40,800 bases of DNA from Microcaldota archaeon (lineage in GTDB: Archaea; Micrarchaeota; Micrarchaeia; Micrarchaeales; CABMGC01). Shown here piece after piece: positions 7,209 through 15,084 of this stretch. The notes under the pieces are model-generated. The model was given only the letters and a program-made list of their open reading frames with translations. It made no database searches and was not told the DNA's origin. The position numbers were made by a program, and so were the translations under genes. The DNA lies in the NCBI GenBank assembly GCA_027345185.1, contig DAHWIK010000027.1, positions 1 to 40,800 of the forward strand, given 5' to 3'. Within the stretch, counting starts at the first letter, position 1. Each line of letters opens with the position of its first letter.

Positions 7209-8318
7209 ATGGCACTAAATAAGACTGTTACCCAAAAAACGACAGTAATTGGTAAGGAGACCGAGCTCAGATCACAGATTGTAGAGCTATACAGAGAAAG
7301 GGTTTTGGGAGTGGATTTTAATGCGCTTGATCTGAAAAGCACCATTGAGGCCTTAAAGGACAGAGAGGCTCTTGCAGTACACCTCTCTAATCAAGGAAAG
7401 GAGAGGGAATCAAACACGCTTAGAAAGGAGACAATACGTGTTTTAGTAACAAAGGCAGAGGCGGCCGAGGCTAAGCTATTCGAAGCAATGAGGGTGCTGA
7501 CTGAAAATGCAGAGAAGACAAATGAAAAACGCACTGCGCTTGGTGAAGAGCTAAAACTGGTAAAGCAGGACATTGCGCAGGTACAGCAGGACTTCAAAAA
7601 GAAGAAAGCACAGCTGGAGAAGCTTGACCCAGAATCAAAAGAGGCAAAGGACCTTCAGGCTGAAATGGGGGAGCTTAATGAAACATTCAAGGTCTCTGCA
7701 CAAAAGGGAACTGAGATTCAGATACAGCTTCAGCAGATGGCACAATCAGCACAGGTTGCCAGTGCTACTGCAGAGCAGGCAAGTCAAGAAGCCCTGACAT
7801 TTAAAAGTGGCGCAGTAGGTGTGATGATGGTAATGGGAAATTCGGATGGTGCGTTCGCACTCGCCCTGGAAACTGTAGATAAGTTCCATGAAGCAGGAAT
7901 ATTCGGACTCGCGGAGAACCTAGTAGCCAATGCATTAAATGCGGCAGAGGGAAGAGCAGAAAATCTGTTCAAGGAGCATACGCGGCAGTCTGACATGCAC
8001 AAGCTGCTTGAGCTTGGCATAGAGGCTGCGGTTGATGTCGCATCACGCTTAGAAAAGGCCGTATTTACTGGCACCGCACATCCCGAAGTCATTGAAGAGG
8101 CAAGTCAATTTAGATTAAAGGCAGCGGATCTTTCAGCAAAGAGTGGAAACTTTGCAGACGCAAAATCGCTGCTTCTCACCGCATCAAAAGAGTATAGGGA
8201 GAAGGGCTACTCCGGGCAGGCAGTAAAGTTTCTGGAGTTCGCTCTGAATCTTGACGAGGCAAACCTGTTTGCAGAGTCGAGGAGAGACAGTGAGCTGCTT
8301 AATGCAGGCTATCTCTAA
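7209..8318 (+). CDS. Coiled-coil / helical-repeat protein, unknown function
   Basis: I do not recognise a family. The 369 residues fall into two parts. Residues about 60-205 are dominated by heptad-like charged helices ('LKLVKQDIAQVQQDFKKKKA'), a long coiled coil rich in Gln, Lys and Glu. Residues about 210-365 look like short paired helices of the TPR type, for example 'ALALETVDKFHEAGIFGLAE' and 'AKSLLLTASKEYREKGYSGQ'. There is no signal peptide, membrane segment or catalytic motif. It is a single gene with its own TATA box, followed convergently by ridA after 4 nt. A scaffold or adaptor role is plausible but unproven. Confidence 0.8.
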   Translation: MALNKTVTQKTTVIGKETELRSQIVELYRERVLGVDFNALDLKSTIEALKDREALAVHLSNQGKERESNTLRKETIRVLVTKAEAAEAKLFEAMRVLTENAEKTNEKRTALGEELKLVKQDIAQVQQDFKKKKAQLEKLDPESKEAKDLQAEMGELNETFKVSAQKGTEIQIQLQQMAQSAQVASATAEQASQEALTFKSGAVGVMMVMGNSDGAFALALETVDKFHEAGIFGLAENLVANALNAAEGRAENLFKEHTRQSDMHKLLELGIEAAVDVASRLEKAVFTGTAHPEVIEEASQFRLKAADLSAKSGNFADAKSLLLTASKEYREKGYSGQAVKFLEFALNLDEANLFAESRRDSELLNAGYL

Positions 8319-8322
8319 TCTA

Positions 8323-8703
8323 CTAGGCTGGCGTGACGGCTATCACGCTTATTTCTATCTTAGCTCTGGCAGGCAGCTCCTTCACACATACAGTCTCACG
8401 CGCAGGAAAAGGATCTGAGAAATAGCTGCCGTATGCTGCATTTATTCTTGCATATACTGACATGTCAGTGACATAGATGGTCGCCTTAACAACATCCTTG
8501 AATGTGGCACCAGCTGCCTTGAGCACTGCCTGAAGATACTTCATTATAAGGTGCGTCTGCTCTTCTATAGTTCCATCTACAAGCTTTCCGTCAAGGCCCA
8601 TGTGGATCTGGCCAGCAGTGAATATTACATTCCCGTTTACTACCGCTTGGGAGTAAGGTCCTACGGCCTTCGGCGCCTCTTCAGTATATATTTTCGATAT
8701 CAT
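8323..8703 (-). CDS. ridA: RidA family reactive imine/enamine deaminase
   Basis: RidA proteins hydrolyse 2-aminoacrylate and other reactive enamine/imine intermediates made by PLP enzymes. The 126-residue length is standard for the trimeric YjgF/YER057c/UK114 fold. Visible signatures are 'AVGPYSQAVVNGN' near the N-terminus, 'FTAGQIHMGLDG', and 'PARETVCVKELPARAKIEI', which includes the conserved arginine that binds the substrate carboxylate and the P-x-x-A-x-I-E-I ending. ATG 8703 gives the normal N-terminus. It lies 16 nt downstream of the LAGLIDADG-like gene on the same strand. Confidence 0.96.
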   Translation of the reverse strand: MISKIYTEEAPKAVGPYSQAVVNGNVIFTAGQIHMGLDGKLVDGTIEEQTHLIMKYLQAVLKAAGATFKDVVKATIYVTDMSVYARINAAYGSYFSDPFPARETVCVKELPARAKIEISVIAVTPA

Positions 8704-8719
8704 TCCATCACCAATAATA

Positions 8720-9202
8720 TTAATCGAGATTGAGCTGTTTTATTATTATGCTGAAATCCTTTATCAGTGCAATAAACTTGCTTATGTTCATTATCTTATC
8801 GCCCTTGGTGTGTATTCCAAGGTTCTCTAGCATTAGAGCATCCTTTGGGTTCACATGGTGTATCTCCACCGATTTTATATAATGACCTGCGATGTCGAAC
8901 ATGCCTGCAAGGTAGCTCCTTGACAGCCCATTGGAGGTCTTGAACACGAATGTCTCCCTATTTATTATGTCTTGGAGCTGCTTTGCAACCCTTGAGTGGT
9001 AGAATCCCGCACTGATCTCGCTCTCCCTGCCGAGTATTATCTTGCTCGGTGGGATTCCTAGATCGTTCACTGCAATCTCTATGAACCTTTGCTGAAGTTC
9101 AGTTATTTCAGTATTAACGGATACATAGTTCTTCTCCCTTCTAGATGATTTGCTGAACAGTCCAGCAATGTAGCAGATGTTTGGAGTCAGTTCTGATTTC
9201 AT
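8720..9202 (-). CDS. LAGLIDADG-like protein, possibly domesticated
   Basis: Two copies of a LAGLIDADG-type helix can be seen: 'YIAGLFSKSS' near the N-terminus and 'YLAGMFDIAG' about 90 residues later. The sequence after each ('VSVNTEITELQQRFIEI' and 'KSVEIHHVNPKDALMLENLG') has the beta-strand/helix pattern of a compact two-repeat homing endonuclease fold. In active enzymes each motif ends in an acidic metal ligand; the first motif has Ser where Asp is expected, and the second keeps Asp. The protein may therefore bind DNA without normal double-strand cleavage. It is free-standing, not inside an intron or intein, and lies between a P-loop kinase gene and ridA. Function unknown. Confidence 0.65.
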   Translation of the reverse strand: MKSELTPNICYIAGLFSKSSRREKNYVSVNTEITELQQRFIEIAVNDLGIPPSKIILGRESEISAGFYHSRVAKQLQDIINRETFVFKTSNGLSRSYLAGMFDIAGHYIKSVEIHHVNPKDALMLENLGIHTKGDKIMNISKFIALIKDFSIIIKQLNLD

Positions 9203-9235
9203 TCTTTCATCACTTCCAAAGGTTCTAATCTGAAG

Positions 9236-9775
9236 TCATAAGTTAAAACGGCTTTTTATGATTTCTGCCACCGCTTCGGGATCTAACCTTGTGTTGTCGA
9301 TATCAAGCACTTCTGCAAAATCCACCTTATAAAGATAGTTACTCTGGGACATCCATTTTACAAGCTCATTGACGTCCATCAGTTTTCCATAGTAGTCTCT
9401 TGAAGGGCTTACGACCCTTTTCTTCAGCTCATCAACGTTGCAGTTCAACCTTACAAAATACATCTCTCCACCATCACTCACCACAAGTTTTTTTAGCGCT
9501 TTTAGGAGTTTTTTCTGTTTTTTTGTGCCTGTATACGTGGTTGTCATTATAAGGCCCTGTTGACCATTCTTCCAGGTGAATTTCACGCAGTCATAGATTA
9601 TTTTAGACAGGAAGTCGGAATATTTTACGTAGTCCGAGTCTTCAGGTGTTATGGAGCTGACCAAGTCTATTGCCAGATGGCTGTGGAATGCGCAATATCC
9701 AGTCATCTCGCTCAGCTTTTTGGCTGTTGTCAGTTTCCCTACGGCAGGAGGTCCATAAATCACCAGGAGTTTCAT
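9236..9775 (-). CDS. P-loop small-molecule kinase-like NTPase
   Basis: The N-terminus 'LLVIYGPPAVGKLTTAKKL' is a Walker A loop of the kind found in adenylate, shikimate and AAA_33-type kinases. A later 'MYFVRLNC' strand followed by 'ELKKRV' resembles their adenine or lid region, and 'DFAEVLDIDNTRLDPEAVAE' is the usual C-terminal strand-helix. At 179 residues it matches single-domain kinases acting on small molecules or nucleotides. The substrate cannot be read from the sequence. It is the first gene of a minus-strand run with the LAGLIDADG-like gene and ridA, and lies just downstream of the 16S rRNA 3' flank. Confidence 0.8.
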   Translation of the reverse strand: MKLLVIYGPPAVGKLTTAKKLSEMTGYCAFHSHLAIDLVSSITPEDSDYVKYSDFLSKIIYDCVKFTWKNGQQGLIMTTTYTGTKKQKKLLKALKKLVVSDGGEMYFVRLNCNVDELKKRVVSPSRDYYGKLMDVNELVKWMSQSNYLYKVDFAEVLDIDNTRLDPEAVAEIIKSRFNL

Positions 9776-9850
9776 ACCAATGCATGATTATTATGCAGGT
9801 CATAATTTATATTCATGTGCACAGCTAACACTTGAAAATAAAAAAAGAAG

Positions 9851-9886
9851 AGATGTAGTCTTGAGATCTTAGTGAGAAGCCCGCAA
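9851..9886 (-). other. 3' arm of the pre-16S rRNA processing stem
   Basis: AGATGTAGTCTTGAG (9851-9865) is exactly complementary to CTCAAGACTACATCT at 11475-11489 on the other side of the 16S gene. Inner segments continue the pairing (TTGCGGG with CCCGCAA, CTTCT with AGAAG, CACTA with TAGTG), interrupted by short bulges on opposite strands. That is the bulge-helix-bulge form cut by archaeal tRNA-splicing endonuclease. Confidence 0.8.
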
Positions 9887-9941
9887 TACTTTTGCATCTT
9901 CTGTAACGCACACTTATCTTGATCCAAAACTTCGTAAAGTT

Positions 9942-11428
9942 TTGAGGTGATCTATCCACAGGTTCCCCTACGGATACCTTGTTATGCCTTAGCCCCCCTC
10001 ACGGAACCTTAGTTCGAAAGCATCACTAGGATGCTGCGTCACTAAGGCCCCACTTGGATGACTTGGCAGGCGGTGTGTGCAAGGAGCGGGGACAGATTCA
10101 CCGCGCGTTGGTGACACGCGATTACTAGGGATTCCAGTTTCATGAGGGTGAGTTTCAACCCTCAATTCAGACCTAGATTGGTTTTAGGGGATTAGCGTCC
10201 CATTTCTGGGTAGCAACCCATTGTACCAACCTCTGTATGCCGCGTGTAGCCCTGGAGATTCGGGGCATACTGACGTACCGTCGCCCTCTCCTTCCTCCTG
10301 CTTAAACGCAGGCGGTCTCGACAGAGTGCCTGGCCCTTCGCAGGACCAGTAGCAACTGTCAACGAGGATCTCGTTCGTTACCGGACTTAACCGGAGAGTT
10401 CACACCACGAACTGACGATCGCCATGCACCACCTCTCGGCTTGTCAGGCAAGATCATTAGTCTGACCTTCACACTGCCGTCGCTCCAGGTAAAGTTCCCG
10501 ACGTTGAATTCAATTGAACCGTAGCATCCACCCCTTGTGTGCTCCCCCGCCAATTGCTTTAAGTTTCAACCTTGCGGCCGTACTCCCCAGGCGGCAGACT
10601 TAACAGTTGTCCTACGGTACTGCATTTATTCGTGATAAACGCAACACCAGAGTCTGCATCATTTACTGCCAGGGCTACTCGGGTATCTAATCCGATTCGT
10701 TCTCCTGGCCTTCGTCACTCACCGTCGGATGTGTTCTGGTTTGGCGCCTTCGCCACCGGTAGTCTTCATAGGATTACGAGATTTTACCCTTACCCCATGA
10801 ATACTCCAAACCTCTCCCACTCCCTAGCCGAAAGGTATCCTATGCACGTGTTGATGTCATGCACCAACATTTCACACAAGACTGTTTCAGCCGGCTACTA
10901 ACGCTTTAAGCCCAATAATTGTGAATACCACTTGTGCCGCCGGTATTACCGTGGCGGCTGCCACCGGTCTTACCCAGCACTTATTCTCCAAGCTTGCTAA
11001 ACTTGGCAAAAGGTTCACCGAAGTGAACCACTCAGATTCCCCCCATCACACGTATGTGCATTGTGGAGTTTGCGCGCCTGCTGCACGCCGTAGCGCTAGG
11101 GCCATTGTCTCAGTGCCCTTCTCTGGGCTCTTACTCTCATATCCCATACGGGTCAAAGGTATGGTGGGCCGTTACCCCGCCATCTGCCTGATCCGACGCA
11201 GTCTCATCGCAGAGCAGTAATGCTGCAATTTGCAACTTTTTGAATTAGGACTCTTTCCAGAATTCCTAACCTATGTGGCATTAGCCTCAGTTTCCCAAGG
11301 TTATTCCCCTCTCTGCGGTAGATTGACCACGCGTTACTGAGCCGTACGCCGCCCAACGAGGCCGTTGAGCTGACTTGCATGGCTGTCGAAATCTGATAGC
11401 GGTATCCTCCAGCAGCATCGACTGGAGT
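9942..11428 (-). rRNA. rrs: 16S ribosomal RNA
   Basis: The minus strand carries a full small-subunit rRNA of about 1487 nt. The 5' end reads CTCCAGTCGATGCTGCTGGA, a variant of the archaeal TTCCGGTTGATCC.. start. The 530 loop reads GTGGCAGCCGCCACGGTAA. The 3' end is ..GATCACCTC with the anti-Shine-Dalgarno sequence. Ends are set by comparison with known 16S genes and may be off by a few bases. The 530 loop and 5' end differ from nearly universal sequence in the way I recall for Nanoarchaeota-like DPANN. No tRNA, 23S or 5S gene follows within the window, so the gene is unlinked. All ORFs called inside it are shadows. Confidence 0.97.
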
Positions 11429-11453
11429 CAAAACTTAACTTTCGCAATTGTTC

Positions 11454-11489
11454 TTGCGGGTCTTCTTTACACTACTCAAGACTACATCT
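11454..11489 (-). other. 5' arm of the pre-16S rRNA processing stem
   Basis: This arm pairs with 9851-9886 around the whole 16S gene: 15 continuous base pairs outside, then shorter helices separated by bulges on alternate strands. It is transcribed in the leader of the pre-16S RNA. Confidence 0.8.
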
Positions 11490-11571
11490 AATTCCATCAG
11501 GAATTTTCACAAATTTGCACAGAATTTAGCATAGCTAAACTCTATTGCAAACTATATCATAGCATGGATAA

Positions 11572-11581
11572 GTTTATAAAC
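11572..11581. promoter_or_regulatory. Palindromic TATA box GTTTATAAAC between 16S and the ankyrin gene
   Basis: GTTTATAAAC reads identically on both strands. On the minus strand it lies about 85-90 nt upstream of the 16S processing stem. On the plus strand it lies about 65 nt upstream of the ankyrin start. It is the best TATA candidate for both divergent transcripts; another weaker match (GATATAGT on the minus strand) lies near 11550. Confidence 0.45.
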
Positions 11582-11643
11582 CGTTACCATTTCTTAGGAG
11601 ACAAACAATATATAGACCAAAATACAATGGAAAAGCGATCATT

Positions 11644-12123
11644 TTGGCCAAAATATGCAGTAATGCTGAATTAGATGCAAGATTCATAAAGGCTACCAAG
11701 AAGTTCAGGCTTGTCGATGCTGAAGAGTTCCTGAACAGCGGTGCGAACATAGATGCAGTTGACAGGAAGGGTATGACAGCACTCATATACGCAGCGCGAG
11801 GAGGCAATCTCAGGGTCGTGCAGTTCCTTGTGGAGCTAGGTGCTGCTCTTGATGTCCAGGACCATGCAGGATACACGGCAGCCATGTACTCTGCCTACCA
11901 CAGGCGCCCAAAGGTCGCAGAATATCTTGCACACTCTGGAGCAAATCTTATATTGAAGAACAATAGGGGACAGAATGCATACGACATAGCCATGGGGAAG
12001 GGATACAAAGACGTAGCCACAATATTCCCGGAAATTGACCTAACCGCAGATCTAAAACGTGGCACGGATGCGCTTTCAAGGCTCCGCAGGGGAATAAGGC
12101 CAAGCAGGATTAATGCAACATAG
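11644..12123 (+). CDS. Ankyrin-repeat protein with conserved C-terminal tail
   Basis: The 159-residue protein has an N-terminal helical cap, then about three ankyrin repeats ('VDRKGMTALIYAARGGNLRV', 'QDHAGYTAAMYSAYHRRPKV', 'KNNRGQNAYDIAMGKGYKDV') that mediate protein contacts. It ends in 'DLKRGTDALSRLRRGIRPSR', a tail that recurs in the ankyrin proteins at 20827, 34301 and 35119 and in the microprotein at 22661. No signal peptide or membrane segment is present. No in-frame ATG lies between the upstream stop and the first repeat, so TTG 11644 is the likely start, with a GGAG far upstream. It diverges from the 16S gene. The partner protein is unknown. Confidence 0.88.
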   Translation: MAKICSNAELDARFIKATKKFRLVDAEEFLNSGANIDAVDRKGMTALIYAARGGNLRVVQFLVELGAALDVQDHAGYTAAMYSAYHRRPKVAEYLAHSGANLILKNNRGQNAYDIAMGKGYKDVATIFPEIDLTADLKRGTDALSRLRRGIRPSRINAT

Positions 12124-12129
12124 GCTGAT

Positions 12130-12499
12130 CTACTCCCTGAGCTGTTCCTTCATATTCTTTATCTCTTCACGGATGAAATACCCATGCGAGTTGACTATCT
12201 TGACTACAATCATTCCAGGCTGAAAAGCAACATTCTGCACTTTCAATAAGCTCTGACGCAAGTCACCTGCTGCCCTCAGACAGTGTATCCCTCGCAGTAT
12301 AGTAATAGTATTGCGATGCAGTTGGAGAGACAAATTCCGCGAAGACCTCTCTCGGCATTGCTAAGGCAACATTTTCCCTGGCCTTCTTGTAGCCTTTCTG
12401 TCTGCCGTACCTTGATGAATAATGCTTTATCAATCCTTAGTATCCCTTGTCTGCGCTTACTTTTTCAGCTCCCTTTACCTCGCTCTCGATTCCCATCAT
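12130..12499 (-). pseudogene. Decayed gene remnant (in-frame stop plus frameshift)
   Basis: Starting at the minus-strand ATG pair 12499/12496, just after the glycosidase stop, the frame reads 'MMGIESEVKGAEKVSADKGY', then TAA. It continues with protein-like sequence, '..SSRYGRQKGYKKARENVA' and 'MPREVFAEFVSPTASQYYYY', until a TGA. A different frame then carries 'LRQSLLKVQNVAFQPGMIVV' to a final stop at 12130. The composition is that of a real protein of about 120 residues broken by one nonsense codon and one frameshift. I do not recognise the family. The 67-aa ORF in the track is only the C-terminal piece. Confidence 0.5.
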
Positions 12500-12513
12500 A
12501 TATGTTGACTTCA

Positions 12514-13824
12514 TCAGCTTCTCATTCGTGCTTTCATAGCCTCGTACAGGATCTCCTGAAGATAATGAATCATTGTTCCTGCAGTCCATGCCTGAGGATC
12601 ACATGGAGGCTCTTTCAGTTCCTCTGGCTTGATAAGTCTTCCATTCCTTGCTGCGCTCCAGTATTCTGGCGTGCTTCTAAGCTCTTCGTAGGCTCTAAGA
12701 ATTGAGTCACGCACAATGAAATACTCGCTCTTGAATCCCATCCTCTTCATGCCCTTTGATATTATCCAGTTGTCGTGCGGCCATATGGAGCCCAGCTGGT
12801 ACGCATATTCGTCAAAGTCGACATCAAGAGAAGAGTGTGTCCTTATTCCGTACTCCGTTAACATGTCGGGCTGCATAAGCCTTTTCACAACAGCTTCGGC
12901 GTGACTTTTATCCAGTATTCCTGTGAATAAGAGGTGCCCAGGATTGCTTGTGACCTTCATAATCTTGTCTCCGTTTCCATCTATCGCAAGATAGTAAAAT
13001 TTGTCCTTTTCAGACCAGAAATCCCTATCGAACCTCGCCTTCAGCTTTTCAGATGCTGTTAATGACCTGCTTGAAAGTTCATTCTCATTTCCGTATTCTG
13101 CAAGCTTTGCAAAGGCCCTTAATGCGTGATATGCGTAACCTTGCACCTCTACTACTGCTACAGGGCCGACTATTTTATCCATCATGTTTCCAACCCCATC
13201 CTTCCAGCTCTGGCTTTGCAGGCCGTTTCCATTTGCAGGTTTGCCGTATCTTAGAAGGTCATCCGTTATTCCATAGTCAAGAATCCACTTTGCTGCAGCT
13301 ACTAAATTAGGCCAGAGCTTGCACAGTAATTCCTCATCTTTTGTCATCGAATAATATTCTGCAAACGCTGTTATGAACAGCGGCGTGCTGTCAATAGAAA
13401 AATAATAAGGTACTTTTGACTTCCACCATCCAATTGATCCTTTGAGAGACTCAAGACCCTTGTTTTCTATCTCTGAGAACTCATGGAGTATCTTTCCAGG
13501 CTCCTCGCCTGTAATAGGATCTACCTTTGTACCCTGCAACTCTGCTAAGGCGATTAGCGTGCTTCTGGCTATCTCAGGCTGTGACTTAAGCAGCTGCAAC
13601 ATTGTTATCAGTGAGTCCCTGCCAAATATTTCATCGAATTTTGGTAGCCCTGCATGCAGGTATCCCCTCGGATGCGTAAGTCTGGCCACATCTTTCTTTA
13701 AGGTTTCAAGTAATAGCGCACACTTTTCTGGCGCTGTTGGATCTGCATAAGCTCCTGCGTTTGCCTTTTGGTCTGGAATTCCTTGCGAATTGATACTCTT
13801 TTGCATAGTCATTGTTATTGCCAC
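12514..13824 (-). CDS. Amylo-alpha-1,6-glucosidase / glycogen debranching-type glycosidase
   Basis: The protein is an (alpha/alpha)6-barrel glycosidase of the glycogen debranching type (GDE C-terminal family), which removes alpha-1,6-linked glucose from glycogen-like polymers. The motifs are 'IFGRDSLITM' near residue 65, 'FSIDSTPLF', 'QSWKDG', 'VQGYAYHA' and 'QLGSIWPHDN', followed by 'CDPQAWTAGT'. Acidic residues in these loops should provide the catalytic acid and base. At 436 aa it contains only this catalytic domain and no separate glucanotransferase domain. No signal peptide is seen, so it is probably cytosolic. No other glycogen gene occurs in the window. The exact polymer is inferred. 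Confidence 0.88.
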   Translation of the reverse strand: MAITMTMQKSINSQGIPDQKANAGAYADPTAPEKCALLLETLKKDVARLTHPRGYLHAGLPKFDEIFGRDSLITMLQLLKSQPEIARSTLIALAELQGTKVDPITGEEPGKILHEFSEIENKGLESLKGSIGWWKSKVPYYFSIDSTPLFITAFAEYYSMTKDEELLCKLWPNLVAAAKWILDYGITDDLLRYGKPANGNGLQSQSWKDGVGNMMDKIVGPVAVVEVQGYAYHALRAFAKLAEYGNENELSSRSLTASEKLKARFDRDFWSEKDKFYYLAIDGNGDKIMKVTSNPGHLLFTGILDKSHAEAVVKRLMQPDMLTEYGIRTHSSLDVDFDEYAYQLGSIWPHDNWIISKGMKRMGFKSEYFIVRDSILRAYEELRSTPEYWSAARNGRLIKPEELKEPPCDPQAWTAGTMIHYLQEILYEAMKARMRS

Positions 13825-13906
13825 ATCGAGTTATTTGTTGCTATTTTGAAAATCTGACTTAACCGGTAGCCTTTGTAGTTTCCCATAGTTTAGTAACACT
13901 GCATTT

Positions 13907-13922
13907 AATTGATATGTCAATT
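13907..13922. promoter_or_regulatory. Inverted repeat in the GDE/DUF488 intergenic region, possible operator
   Basis: AATTGA-TATG-TCAATT has 6-bp arms. It lies in the roughly 280-bp divergent spacer (13825-14103), next to a TTTTAAACC TATA-like element on the minus strand. It could bind a dimeric regulator of the glycosidase gene. Nothing else in the spacer looks like a gene apart from the TATA-like TTTTAAATA about 35 nt before 14104. Confidence 0.3.
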
Positions 13923-14103
13923 ATCGGTTTAAAAGTGTTTTCTACAGAAACTAAATGACACTGAATCCCTTGTTCTTGTAAAGTAAGATGCACACATATA
14001 ACCTATTACTAACCAGTTCATCTCAGCATTAAAACGCGGTCAGACTTATTGACTTGCACATATTATTTTAAATACGCATATATCAATATCTATTAGTGCT
14101 TAG

Positions 14104-14463
14104 ATGCTAATTGGGCTGAAGAGGATATACGACAAACCAAGCATAACGGATGGTAAGAGGGTATTCATTGATAGGCTATGGCCTAGAGGCGTAAAGAGAA
14201 GCACCGCCAATATAGACTTATGGATGAAGGATATCGCACCAAGCGATGAATTAAGGCAATGGTTCAACCATGAGCCAGATAAGTGGGAGGGCTTCCAGAA
14301 GAAATACAGGAAAGAGCTCGAAGATAACAAGCACCTCGTTGAGCTTGTGGCCATGATAAAGACCACCGACATAACCCTCTTATATTCTTCAAAGGACAAT
14401 GAGCACAACAATGCGATAGTGCTTGAAGAGGTACTGAAAGGAAAATTGAAGCCCTCAAAATGA
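14104..14463 (+). CDS. DUF488 family protein
   Basis: This small cytosolic protein family is widespread in bacteria and archaea, and its biochemical function is not established. The family signature is clear: 'LKRIYDKPSITDGKRVFIDR', then 'LWPRGVK', 'APSDELRQWFNHEPDKWEGF' and a C-terminal 'LLYSSKDNEHNNAIVL' corresponding to 'LLYAAKDEEHNNAVVL' in relatives. The 119-residue length is normal. A TATA-like TTTTAAATA about 33 nt upstream suggests a leaderless message from ATG 14104. It stands alone between the glycosidase gene and the convergent eS1 gene. Confidence 0.93.
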   Translation: MLIGLKRIYDKPSITDGKRVFIDRLWPRGVKRSTANIDLWMKDIAPSDELRQWFNHEPDKWEGFQKKYRKELEDNKHLVELVAMIKTTDITLLYSSKDNEHNNAIVLEEVLKGKLKPSK

Positions 14464-14516
14464 CAACGCAGCAAATCTAAAGGTCAATTCTGCATCACTG
14501 CTTCTGCACAGAAAAA

Positions 14517-15080
14517 TCAGAGCATTATCTTTTTGAGTTCTAGCTTGTTCACGTGAGCGATGTTCGTTACTCTCCTTACAGCTTCAGACTGGAAGCTGTT
14601 GTCCAGTATGGCAGCGAGAAGCTCCTCTACAGTGTGCGATGTGGTGAATTCTTTTGTGAAGTCTGCAAGAGATTTTCTTATCGCAGTCTTCTTAGGTGTT
14701 CTTATCTTGTCCGCTGTCACTGCAAGAAGCTTGAGGACGAACTTCCTTCCGCGCTTGTCAGTGAGATTGTCAACAGTGTATATCGCGCTTGAATGCCTCC
14801 TTATCAACGAGTGTATGTAGCTGAATGTCTGCTCTATGTAGTCTATGTCTGTATTGACAGTGTTTCCGTTCACAGAATTTACCCTCAGTCCGACAAGCAT
14901 AAACGAGTGTTCAGGCCTGTGCGTTATCCATGACATACTTACCTTTATGACTCTGCCCATCACTCCTTTTTCATCGTTTGCTGGTATCTCGCCTATCGTA
15001 GACTCGCCGAGCAGCTTAGGCGGATACACGTTGAACCACACCTTGCTTTTCCATTTGTCTGCGGATTTCTTATCGGCCAT
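14517..15080 (-). CDS. rps3ae: Ribosomal protein eS1 (S3Ae)
   Basis: This small-subunit ribosomal protein is found only in archaea and eukaryotes. The 187 residues match eS1: the N-terminal 'KWKSKVWFNVYPPKLLGES' followed by 'TIGEIPAND' is diagnostic, and 'GRVIKVSM', 'IRRHSSAIY' and 'KLLAVTADKIRT' follow in order. It is a little shorter than the roughly 200-residue versions in free-living archaea. It lies 4 nt downstream of the uS15 gene, the usual archaeal rps15-rps3ae pairing, and shares its promoter. Confidence 0.97.
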   Translation of the reverse strand: MADKKSADKWKSKVWFNVYPPKLLGESTIGEIPANDEKGVMGRVIKVSMSWITHRPEHSFMLVGLRVNSVNGNTVNTDIDYIEQTFSYIHSLIRRHSSAIYTVDNLTDKRGRKFVLKLLAVTADKIRTPKKTAIRKSLADFTKEFTTSHTVEELLAAILDNSFQSEAVRRVTNIAHVNKLELKKIML

Positions 15081-15084
15081 ATAT

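Noticed and set aside
9786-9940. A tRNA or 23S start downstream of 16S
   Set aside because: The spacer holds only the processing arm; I found no cloverleaf or 23S-like sequence before the kinase gene.
10359-11431. ORFs 10359-10553, 10572-10901, 10921-11220 and 11204-11431
   Set aside because: All lie inside or at the edge of the 16S rRNA gene and their translations have no protein-like features.
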